Source: Palsa-504 sp050010815
GTDB taxonomy: Bacteria; Actinomycetota; Actinomycetes; Streptosporangiales; Streptosporangiaceae
Direction of reading: 5' to 3'
Assembly: GCA_050010815.1 (NCBI GenBank)
Contig: JBEKKH010000088.1
Coordinates: 1 to 17,623, forward strand
Length of the DNA stretch: 17,623 nucleotides
The notes beneath the pieces were generated by a model, which was not told where the DNA came from, searched no databases, and was given only the letters and a program-made list of their open reading frames with translations. This document shows, in pieces, positions 1 to 6,663 of this stretch; positions within the stretch are counted from its first letter, which is position 1; each line of letters starts with the position of its first letter. The position numbers were made by a program, and so were the translations under genes.

Positions 1-2
1 AC

Positions 3-644
3 AGCGTCACCTTGCGCCAGTGGCGTTCGCTGGCCGACGAGCATCACCTGGTGATCGTCGGCGGATTCTGCGAGCTCGGCGCGGACGGCCGTCTCTACAA
101 CAGCGCGGCCGTGGTCGACGCGTCCGGCACCCGCGCCCTCTACCGCAAGGTGCACCTGTGGGACACCGAGAAGCTCGTCTTCGCGCCGGGCGACGCGGCA
201 CCGCCCGTGGTGGAAACCGAGCTCGGCCGGGTGGCCCTGATGATCTGTTACGACCTGGAATTTCCCGAGTGGGTGCGGCTGGCCGCGCTCGACGGTGCCG
301 ACCTGATCGCCGTGCCGGTGAACTGGCCGTCGGTGAGCTGGCCGGCCGGGGAGCGGCCCGCCGAGGTGATCAAGGCTCAGGCCGCGGCCGCTACCAACGG
401 GGTCTTCGTGGCGGTGGCTGACCGGTGCCGGATCGAGCGGGGTGTGTCCTGGATCAGCGGTTCGGTCATCATCGGTCCGGACGGATATCCGCTGGAGGGC
501 CCGGTTCTCGCCGACCGCCCGGCCGTCCTCCACGCCGCCTGCGACCTGTCCCGGGCCCGCGACAAGCAACTCGCCGGTGACAACGACCTCCTGGCTGACC
601 GGCGTGCCGACCTCTATCACAAGCTGTTCAGTCAGGCGAGGTAG
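3..644 (+). CDS. Carbon-nitrogen hydrolase (nitrilase superfamily), 5' end missing
   Basis: This is the last 213 residues of a nitrilase-superfamily amidohydrolase, open at the left window edge. The family hydrolyses C-N bonds of amides, nitriles or carbamoyl compounds with a Glu-Lys-Cys triad. The Lys lies in the YRKVHL segment and the Cys in MICYDLEFPE; the Glu would be in the missing 60-70 residues. A TTG at position 12 is in frame, but homologous sequence continues upstream of it, so it is not the start. The Cys motif, the following LALDGAD-like stretch (here AALDGADLIAVPVN) and the C-terminal SGSVIIGPDG block resemble aliphatic omega-amidases such as 5-aminovaleramidase; substrate assignment is inference. 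The stop is 53 bases before the GabD1-like gene on the same strand, so cotranscription is likely and would fit amide hydrolysis followed by semialdehyde oxidation. Confidence 0.88.
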   Translation, partial: SVTLRQWRSLADEHHLVIVGGFCELGADGRLYNSAAVVDASGTRALYRKVHLWDTEKLVFAPGDAAPPVVETELGRVALMICYDLEFPEWVRLAALDGADLIAVPVNWPSVSWPAGERPAEVIKAQAAAATNGVFVAVADRCRIERGVSWISGSVIIGPDGYPLEGPVLADRPAVLHAACDLSRARDKQLAGDNDLLADRRADLYHKLFSQAR

Positions 645-687
645 CCTGCCCTTGGGCCGTCGTGGCGATGTGGCCGGCGGCGGGAAT

Positions 688-692
688 GGAGG
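688..692 (+). promoter_or_regulatory. Ribosome binding site fixing the gabD1 start
   Basis: GGAGG lies five bases before the GTG at 698. The frame is open from a GTG at 662 and also has an ATG at 686, but the ATG overlaps this site and family members begin with (M)xIATINPATG, which matches initiation at 698. Confidence 0.75.
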
Positions 693-697
693 AGAAC

Positions 698-2077
698 GTG
701 GCGATCGCGACGATCAACCCTGCTACCGGGCAGACCGTGAAGACCTACGACGAGATGAGCGAGGCGGACGTCGAGCGCTGCCTGGCCGCCGCCACGGCGA
801 CGCACGCCAGCTACCGCCTGACCAGCTTCGACGACCGGGCCGGGTGGATGCGCCGGGCGGCCGATATCCTCGACGGTGAGCGGGATCAGGTCGCGGCGAT
901 GATGACCACCGAGATGGGCAAGACGCTGACCGCCGCCAAGGCCGAGGTGGCCAAGTGCGCCAGCGCCTGCCGCTACTACGCCGACCACGCCGCCGAATTC
1001 CTGGCCGACGAGCCCGCCGACGCTAAGGCCGTCGGAGCGGAAAACGCCTACGTCAGCTACCAGCCGCTTGGGCCGGTGCTGGCCATCATGCCGTGGAACT
1101 TCCCGCTCTGGCAGGCCATGCGCTTCGCCGTGCCGGCCCTGATGGCCGGCAACGTCGGGCTGCTGAAGCACGCGTCGAACGTGCCGCAGACGGCGCTGTT
1201 CATGCAGGACCTGTTTACCCGGGCCGGCTTCCCCGTGGGCGCCTTCCAGACCCTGCTGATCGGTTCCGGCCGGATCGAGGCGGTGCTGCGCGATCCCCGG
1301 GTGATGGCCGCGACGCTCACCGGATCCGAACCGGCCGGGCAGGCGGTGGCGGCAATCGCGGGCGACGAGATCAAGAAGGTCGTGCTCGAACTGGGCGGCA
1401 GCGACCCGTTTATCGTCATGCCCTCCGCCGACCTGCAGGCGGCGGCCCAGGTGGCCGCGGTGGCACGCTTGCTGAACAACGGCCAGTCCTGCATCGCGGC
1501 CAAGCGCTTCATCGCCCACGAGGCGGTCTACGACGAGTTCGAGCGCCTGTTCGCCGAGCAGATGTCGGCCAAGACGGTGGGCGATCCGATGCTGGACAGC
1601 ACCGACGTGGGACCGCTGGCGTCGGAGCAGCAGCGCGATGATGTCGAGCAGCTGGTGGTCGACGCGGTGGCCAAGGGAGCCAGGGTGCTCTGCGGGGGCG
1701 CCGCGCCCGACCAGCCCGGCTTCTACTATCCGCCCACCGTCCTGACCGGCATCACCCCCGACATGCGGGTGCACACCGAGGAGGTGTTCGGCCCGGCGGC
1801 GACCCTTTACCGGGTCGCCAGCATCGACGAGGCGATCGAGCTGGCCAACGGCACCTCCTTCGGGCTCGGCGCGAACGCCTGGACCAACGACGAGCAGGAG
1901 CGGAGCCGTTTCATTCGTGATCTGGCGGCCGGGATGGTCTTCATCAACGGCAACGTGACCTCGTATCCGGACCTGCCCTTCGGCGGAATCAAGCGGTCCG
2001 GTTACGGCCGGGAGCTTTTCAGCCAGGGGATCCGGGAGTTCTGCAACATCAAGACGGTGTGGGTCGGCGGGAGCTGA
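698..2077 (+). CDS. gabD1: Succinate-semialdehyde dehydrogenase, GabD1 type
   Basis: A 459-residue NAD(P)-dependent aldehyde dehydrogenase predicted to oxidise succinate semialdehyde (or a close homologue such as glutarate semialdehyde) to the acid in the cytoplasm. It begins with the family signature IATINPATGQTVKTY and shows MPWNFPLWQ, LTGSEPAGQ, the general-base Glu in LELGGSDPF (E231) and the nucleophile Cys in NNGQSCIAAKRF (C265), 34 residues apart as in other ALDHs. The C-terminus GIREFCNIKTVW and the overall length match, from memory, the mycobacterial GabD1 (Rv0234c) group closely. It is probably cotranscribed with the upstream amidohydrolase. Its stop lies two bases from the stop of the convergent crotonase gene, leaving no room for a separate terminator. 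The family is secure; the physiological aldehyde is not proven. Confidence 0.93.
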   Translation: MAIATINPATGQTVKTYDEMSEADVERCLAAATATHASYRLTSFDDRAGWMRRAADILDGERDQVAAMMTTEMGKTLTAAKAEVAKCASACRYYADHAAEFLADEPADAKAVGAENAYVSYQPLGPVLAIMPWNFPLWQAMRFAVPALMAGNVGLLKHASNVPQTALFMQDLFTRAGFPVGAFQTLLIGSGRIEAVLRDPRVMAATLTGSEPAGQAVAAIAGDEIKKVVLELGGSDPFIVMPSADLQAAAQVAAVARLLNNGQSCIAAKRFIAHEAVYDEFERLFAEQMSAKTVGDPMLDSTDVGPLASEQQRDDVEQLVVDAVAKGARVLCGGAAPDQPGFYYPPTVLTGITPDMRVHTEEVFGPAATLYRVASIDEAIELANGTSFGLGANAWTNDEQERSRFIRDLAAGMVFINGNVTSYPDLPFGGIKRSGYGRELFSQGIREFCNIKTVWVGGS

Positions 2078-2079
2078 CC

Positions 2080-2859
2080 CTACATCCGTCCGCGGCGCCA
2101 GCGCGGCTTGCGCTTGTCCAGGAATGCCCGCATTCCTTCCCGGGCGTCGGGCAGCTGGCTGGTAGCGGCCATGACCTCGACGGCGTAGGCGTAGGCCTTG
2201 GCCTGGTCAAGATCGATCTGCGCGTACAGCGCCTGCTTGCCGATGCCCTTGCTCTCCGCCGAGCCGCGGGTGACGCGGTCCAGCAGGTCACGGGTGGCCG
2301 AGTCGAGCTGCGCCGCGGGTACCACCCGGTTGACCAGGCCCCAGTCCAGAGCGGTGGCCGCGTCGATGACGTCGCCTGAGAACGCCATCTCGGCGGCCCG
2401 TTTGCGGCCGACGTTGCGGGCGACGGCCACCATCGGGGTGTGGCAGAACCAGCCGCCCTTGCCGCCGGGCGCGGCAAAACCGGCATCTTCGCTGGCCACG
2501 GCCAGGTCGGCGCTGGCCACCAGCTGGCATCCCGCCGCCGTGGCCAGCCCGTGCACCCGCGCTACCACCGGCTGGGGCACCTGCTGGATCAGCGTCATCA
2601 GTTCGGTGCAGGTCATGAGCAGCGAGCGGACCTCCGGCAGGTCAGCATCGGCCACGTCGGCGAAGTCATGTCCGGCGCAGAACACCGGGCCGTTGCCCGC
2701 CAGCACGATGCCCAGGGCATCGCTGTTGCCGATCTCACGAAATGCCATGATCAGCTCGTGCATGTGTTCGCGTGACAAGGCGTTGCGGCGCTGCGGCCGG
2801 TTCATCGTGACGGTGGCGTAGTCGCCCGAGCGCTCAACGAGGATGTGATCAAAGGCCAT
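2080..2859 (-). CDS. Enoyl-CoA hydratase/isomerase-fold protein, ECHDC3-like
   Basis: A 259-residue crotonase-fold protein. The oxyanion-hole segments are visible (GNGPVFCAGHDF at about 55-66 and HGLATAAGCQLVAS at 103-116), as is the typical SGDVIDAATALDWGLVNRVVP block. The two catalytic glutamates of true enoyl-CoA hydratase appear to be replaced: the GGGCE position reads GCQ (Q112) and the PE position reads PG (G132). This pattern, plus GWFCHTPMVAVAR, is that of the ECHDC3-type branch, so ordinary hydration of 2-enoyl-CoA is doubtful. CoA-thioester binding remains likely. The frame is open to a GTG at 2895, but homology begins at the ATG at 2859; I see no good Shine-Dalgarno for either. It follows the zinc dehydrogenase gene by 49 bases on the same strand and is probably in that operon. 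Confidence 0.87.
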   Translation of the reverse strand: MAFDHILVERSGDYATVTMNRPQRRNALSREHMHELIMAFREIGNSDALGIVLAGNGPVFCAGHDFADVADADLPEVRSLLMTCTELMTLIQQVPQPVVARVHGLATAAGCQLVASADLAVASEDAGFAAPGGKGGWFCHTPMVAVARNVGRKRAAEMAFSGDVIDAATALDWGLVNRVVPAAQLDSATRDLLDRVTRGSAESKGIGKQALYAQIDLDQAKAYAYAVEVMAATSQLPDAREGMRAFLDKRKPRWRRGRM

Positions 2860-2908
2860 GACACCAGTTAAGCCCGGCCATGGCTCGCTGGCCACCCCGG
2901 CCGCCGGC

Positions 2909-3949
2909 TCAGAGCGGGATCTTCACCACCGTCATCCCAGCCGCCGTGCCCGGCCCGTCCATCGCGGCTAGAGCCTGGCCGACGTCCCCGAGCCCGATCA
3001 CCCGCCCGGTCAGCGCGCCGAGCGGCAGCCTGCCGTCCGTAATCATCGCCATCATGGCCGGGTAGTCGCGGGCGGCCATGCCGTGCGAACCGTAGATCTC
3101 CAGCTCTCGCGCGATGACCAGGTCCATCGGCATCGGCGGCGTGGCGCGGCGCCCGAGCAGCAGGCCGACCTGAACGTGTCGGCCCCGGCGGCGCAGGCAG
3201 CGGACCGAGTTCGCGGCGATGGCCGGCGAGCCAAGCGCATCGATGGAGACATGCGCCCCGCCGCCGGTGATCTCGCCGACGACCGCGACCGGGTCCGCCG
3301 CGCCGCCGTTCACGGTGAACTCGGCGCCGAGCTCGCGGGCCCGGTCCAGCGCCGTCGCGCTAACGTCCACGGCTACCACCCGGGCCCCGAGCGCCACGCC
3401 GATCATCACCGCCGACAGCCCAACCCCGCCGCAGCCGTGCACGGCCAGCCATTGCCCGGCTCGGACCCGGCCGTGCCCGGTCACCGCGCGGAATGCCGTG
3501 GCGAAGCGGCAGCCCAGGCCCGCGGCCGCGACGAAGTCCAGCGATGCGGGCAGCGGCACCAGGTTGACGTCCGCCGCGTGGATCGCCACAAGCTCGGCGA
3601 ATGAGCCTGGGCAGGTAAATCCCGGCTGGGTCTGCCGCGGGCACACCTGTGCGTCGCCGGCCAGGCAATACTCGCACTGGCCGCAGCCGCAGACGAACGG
3701 CACCGTCACCCGGTCCCCGGGCCGCCACCGGCTCACCCCCGGCCCGGCGGCCACAACCGTTCCGGCCAGCTCGTGCCCGCCGATGTGCGGCAACGGGACC
3801 GGGTCGTGCCCCTTCCAGGCATGCCAGTCTGACCGGCACACGCCGGTCGCGCCCACCGCGATGACCACGCCGTCGGCCGGGCAGGCCGGGTCGGCCGCCT
3901 GCGTGAGCTGCGGGGTGATGCCGTATCCTGGGTAGACGACCGCTTTCAC
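2909..3949 (-). CDS. Zinc-dependent alcohol dehydrogenase (MDR family)
   Basis: A 346-residue medium-chain dehydrogenase with an intact N-terminal GroES-like domain and Rossmann domain. Predicted catalytic zinc ligands are C38 (GVCRSDWH), H59-E60 (GGHE) and C147 (GLGCRFATAF). The structural zinc site is C89, C92, C95 and C103. The nucleotide motif is HGCGGVGLS at 171-179, followed by VVAVDVS, which suggests NAD preference. It starts with GTG at 3949; the Shine-Dalgarno is weak. It should interconvert an alcohol and an aldehyde, but the substrate cannot be read from the sequence. It lies 39 bases after the dodecin gene and 49 bases before the crotonase-fold gene, all on the minus strand with no obvious terminator between them, so one transcript from the ArsR gene onward is plausible. 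Confidence 0.92.
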   Translation of the reverse strand: MKAVVYPGYGITPQLTQAADPACPADGVVIAVGATGVCRSDWHAWKGHDPVPLPHIGGHELAGTVVAAGPGVSRWRPGDRVTVPFVCGCGQCEYCLAGDAQVCPRQTQPGFTCPGSFAELVAIHAADVNLVPLPASLDFVAAAGLGCRFATAFRAVTGHGRVRAGQWLAVHGCGGVGLSAVMIGVALGARVVAVDVSATALDRARELGAEFTVNGGAADPVAVVGEITGGGAHVSIDALGSPAIAANSVRCLRRRGRHVQVGLLLGRRATPPMPMDLVIARELEIYGSHGMAARDYPAMMAMITDGRLPLGALTGRVIGLGDVGQALAAMDGPGTAAGMTVVKIPL

Positions 3950-3988
3950 GAGCCTGCCCGGAGCGCGGGAGGCGGGGGGATGGCCTCG

Positions 3989-4207
3989 TCAGACGTGCGG
4001 CTCATCGAGCCGGAAACCGACCTTCAGGGTGACCTGGAAATGGCTGAGCCTGCCGTCCTCGATATGGCCTCGCACACTGGTGACCTCGAACCAGTCGAGG
4101 TTGTGCAGGGTCTGAGAGGCACGCTCGATAGCTCCCCTGATGGCATCGTCGATGCCCTCGGTGGAGGAGCCGACGATCTCGGTTATGGAGTAAATGCTGT
4201 TCGCCAT
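3989..4207 (-). CDS. Dodecin family flavin/CoA-binding protein
   Basis: A 72-residue protein with nearly the whole dodecin signature: SITEIVGSSTEGIDDAIRGAIERAS, then TLHNLDWFEV and FQVTLKVGFRL. Dodecins form hollow dodecamers that store flavin, and in bacteria also coenzyme A, in the cytoplasm. The flavin-stacking tryptophan (W39) and the conserved glutamine (Q58) are present, so ligand binding should be intact. The ATG at 4207 is preceded by GAAAGGA about seven bases upstream. It lies almost entirely within the 3' part of the upstream ArsR-type reading frame, in a different frame on the same strand. Homology strongly supports this frame as the real product here. It is probably transcribed with the following alcohol dehydrogenase and crotonase genes, whose NAD- or CoA-linked chemistry would suit a nearby cofactor store. 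Confidence 0.94.
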   Translation of the reverse strand: MANSIYSITEIVGSSTEGIDDAIRGAIERASQTLHNLDWFEVTSVRGHIEDGRLSHFQVTLKVGFRLDEPHV

Positions 4208-5231
4208 CGATGATCCTTTCGCCCGCCTCCCGCCCCAGCAGCGCCAAGCCTAGCTCGGAGGCTTGGTAGAGCACGACTCGCCCGCTGCGTTGCCGGTTGA
4301 CAAGCCCGCCGCGGTGCAGTGCCGCCAGGTGCTGGGAGACCGCGCTCGGCGTGACGCAGAAACGGCGGGCCAGCGCACTGGTCGTGGCGGGCGACCGCAG
4401 TGCCCCGAGTAGGCGGGTCCGCGGCGCCCCGAGCAGCGCCTCGACCGATCCGGGATCCCCGGCCGGCCTCGCCCCCAGGTCGGCGTCTTCCCACACGGTC
4501 GCGGTGCCGCGGGCGGGGTACCACAGCGTGGTCTGAGTGCTCGTCGCCCGCTTCACCGACCATTCCGGCCAGATGAACACGCTCGGCGTCAGCACGATGC
4601 CGTCCGGCCCCAGCGTGACCTGGCCGTCGTCCACCTTCTCGTCGGCGTCGTTGAGCAGGAGCTTTCCGCCGGTCCAGCGAAAATCCGGATGAAGGTCGCT
4701 GAATAGGGACCGGGCGCCTCCGCCCGCCAGCAGCCCGGCGTGGTAGGCGATGTCCGCAACCAGCACGGACCGCAGCCGTTCCCAGTGCGGCGCGATGAGC
4801 CGGTCGTGGCATTCGGCGGCTTCGGCCGCTATATCCTGCAGTGATTCCCGCGGCCGCTCGTACAGGTCCGTCGCGCTCTGCGGCCATAGCCCGTCGCCGA
4901 ATACCCGGCGCAGGCTGATCCGCACCATCTCCTCGGGCGTCGCGCGGACCTGGGCGAGTTCCTCCTCGAGGTCGGCCGACTTGCCCGTCGGCGCCGGGAA
5001 CAGGAACTCAGGCCGGTAGGGCCCGTCGATCACGAGCAGCGGCCACAACCGGGGCAGCCGCAGCGGCTGCCGGTCGAGCTGAGCCCGCGCCCACCGCACC
5101 CAGGGCCGGTTCACCGCAGGCGGGCTGGTCATGGCCAGCAGTTGCACGGCCCGTAGGGTCTCGCCCAGCGGCGAGATCGCGAACCTGGTCGCGGCCAGGT
5201 CCGCCACCTCGAGCTCGAGCACCAGTTGCAT
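4002..5231 (-). CDS. ArsR-type winged-helix transcriptional regulator with overlapping 3' tail
   Basis: A 409-residue frame whose N-terminal part (VADLAATRFAISPLGETLRAV) and central part match the actinobacterial regulators annotated DUF5937/ArsR, which carry a helix-turn-helix at the C-terminus. The winged helix is LLGALRSPATTSALARRF, then TPSAVSQHLAALHRGGLV and RSGRVVLYQASELGLALL. Family members normally end about there. Here the frame has no stop and continues about 68 codons through the dodecin gene as an Arg/His-rich tail with no family resemblance. Either the stop was lost or there is a sequence error. The start is placed at the ATG at 5231, where homology begins; an ATG-like extension to 5342 would run into the divergent MFS gene. 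It probably represses or activates its own operon and the MFS gene 95 bases away. The ligand is unknown. Confidence 0.8.
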   Translation of the reverse strand: MQLVLELEVADLAATRFAISPLGETLRAVQLLAMTSPPAVNRPWVRWARAQLDRQPLRLPRLWPLLVIDGPYRPEFLFPAPTGKSADLEEELAQVRATPEEMVRISLRRVFGDGLWPQSATDLYERPRESLQDIAAEAAECHDRLIAPHWERLRSVLVADIAYHAGLLAGGGARSLFSDLHPDFRWTGGKLLLNDADEKVDDGQVTLGPDGIVLTPSVFIWPEWSVKRATSTQTTLWYPARGTATVWEDADLGARPAGDPGSVEALLGAPRTRLLGALRSPATTSALARRFCVTPSAVSQHLAALHRGGLVNRQRSGRVVLYQASELGLALLGREAGERIIDGEQHLLHNRDRRLLHRGHRRCHQGSYRACLSDPAQPRLVRGHQCARPYRGRQAQPFPGHPEGRFPAR

Positions 5232-5326
5232 GCCCTTAACATTGCCCTCCAACGCCAGGCGACACCAGGATTTAGCCATCCGCTTAACCGTGGTGCCGCG
5301 CGTCGCGGCCAGCCACGCTGACCCCC

Positions 5327-6568
5327 ATGGCGCAGGCAACAAGCACGAGCAGGAGCACAGGCAGGCTGGGACCGGACTACCGGCGGCTGTGGTGGGCGAA
5401 CGCGATCAGCAGCACCGGCGACGGCGCCTTCGTGGCCGCGCTGCCGCTGCTGGCCGTGACCATCACCAGAGATCCCCGGCTCGTCTCCGTCGTCACCGCC
5501 GCGACCTACCTGCCCTGGATGCTGCTGTCACTGCCCGCCGGCGTCATCGTCGACCGCTACGACCGGGTCACGCTCATGTGGTGCGCCCAGCTGGTGCAGG
5601 CGATGGTCGTCGTCGTCCTGGCGATCGCGGTCGTTTTCCGCCAGGCCGACATCGAGGTTCTCGCCCTGGGCGGCCTGCTGCTCGGCTGTGCCGAGGTCGT
5701 CTTCAGCAACGCCGCCCAGTCCGTCCTGCCCGCGCTGGTGCCCCCCGAACTGCTGGCGAAGGCCAACGGCAGCCAGCAGATCAGCCTGACCATCGGTGAG
5801 TCGTTTCTCGGGCCGCCGCTCGGCAGCCTGTTGTTCGCCGCGGCCGCGGCGCTGCCCTTCGGGCTGGACGCCGCCTCGTTCGCCGCCTCGGCCGGACTGG
5901 TGGCCAAGTTGCCGCGGGCCTCCCGGGCGCCCCGCGACCCGGGCCGGCCCAAGATCCGCGCCCAGATCGCCGAGGGGCTGCACTGGCTGGCCCGGCACCG
6001 CCTGCTGCGCGTGATCGCCGTCCTGCTCGGCGTGTACAACTTCGCCAACCAGATGGGCCAGGCCGTGCTGGTCCTGCTCGCCACCCAGACGCTGCATGTC
6101 GGGACCCGCGGCTACGGTTTCCTGCTGGCGGCGGTCGCGGTCGGCAGCGTGGCCGGCGGCCTGGTATGCCCGTGGCTGACCGGCAAGCTCGGCATGCTGC
6201 CCTCGCTGATCATCGGTGGCGCGATCAACGCCGCCGTCTTCGTCGGCATCGGCCTCGCCCCTGACCCGGCCGTCGTCGCGGTGATGCTGGCCGCCCAGGG
6301 CTTCGCCGTCACCATGTGGAACGTCGTCACCGTCAGCCTCAGGCAGCAGCTCGTCCCCGCACCCCTGCTCGGCCGGGTTAACAGCGTCTACCGCATGCTC
6401 GGCTGGGGCTTGATGCCGCTGGGGGCCCTAGCGGGCGGCTTCGTGGCGCACGCCGCGGACCTGCGGGCCCCCTACATCGTCGCCGGGATCATCTGCGGCC
6501 TGGCTCTCGCCGCCGCCTTCCCGCTCCTGCTGGCCGCCAGCCGCCAGGCCGGCCCATCAGGTGATTGA
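5327..6568 (+). CDS. MFS transporter (drug/siderophore exporter type)
   Basis: A 413-residue integral membrane protein of the major facilitator superfamily with about twelve hydrophobic segments. The N-terminal segment DYRRLWWANAISSTGDGAF leads into the first helix, and PAGVIVDRYDRVTLM is the loop 2-3 motif with the conserved D-R charges. The sequence GWGLMPLGALAGGFVAH near residues 360-376 is typical of the EntS-like/MFS_3 group. Such proteins export drugs, siderophores or other small molecules by proton antiport; the substrate here is unknown. No Shine-Dalgarno precedes the ATG (the preceding bases are mainly C), so leaderless or weak initiation is possible. It is divergent from the ArsR-type regulator with 95 bases between the starts, a common regulator/efflux-pump arrangement. 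Confidence 0.88.
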   Translation: MAQATSTSRSTGRLGPDYRRLWWANAISSTGDGAFVAALPLLAVTITRDPRLVSVVTAATYLPWMLLSLPAGVIVDRYDRVTLMWCAQLVQAMVVVVLAIAVVFRQADIEVLALGGLLLGCAEVVFSNAAQSVLPALVPPELLAKANGSQQISLTIGESFLGPPLGSLLFAAAAALPFGLDAASFAASAGLVAKLPRASRAPRDPGRPKIRAQIAEGLHWLARHRLLRVIAVLLGVYNFANQMGQAVLVLLATQTLHVGTRGYGFLLAAVAVGSVAGGLVCPWLTGKLGMLPSLIIGGAINAAVFVGIGLAPDPAVVAVMLAAQGFAVTMWNVVTVSLRQQLVPAPLLGRVNSVYRMLGWGLMPLGALAGGFVAHAADLRAPYIVAGIICGLALAAAFPLLLAASRQAGPSGD

Positions 6569-6629
6569 ATGCCCTGGTCTGGGTAGTATCCCGTTGCGCA
6601 GCTATAACCAGCTAATATAGTCAAAATTG

Positions 6630-6635
6630 TAGGAT
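6630..6635 (+). promoter_or_regulatory. Possible -10 element before the sulfotransferase gene
   Basis: TAGGAT, a good actinobacterial -10 hexamer, lies 28 bases before the GTG start inside a local AT-rich island (about 6601-6640). I cannot see a convincing -35 hexamer at 17-19 bases, so this is tentative. TAATAT at 6613 and TATAAC at 6603 are competing candidates. Confidence 0.35.
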
Positions 6636-6653
6636 ATAGGAGTCTTCTCCCTT

Positions 6654-6658
6654 GGAGG
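6654..6658 (+). promoter_or_regulatory. Ribosome binding site fixing the sulfotransferase start
   Basis: GGAGG ends five bases before the GTG at 6664. This favours that codon over the TTG at 6652, which overlaps the site, and over the ATG at 6670, which is 11 bases away. Confidence 0.65.
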
Positions 6659-6663
6659 GCCCC

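Noticed and set aside
632..1774. A 380-codon open frame on the minus strand opposite gabD1
   Set aside because: It is antisense to a gene with full ALDH motifs. The translation is rich in Gly, His, Arg and Val without any domain, as expected for the complement of GC-rich coding DNA.
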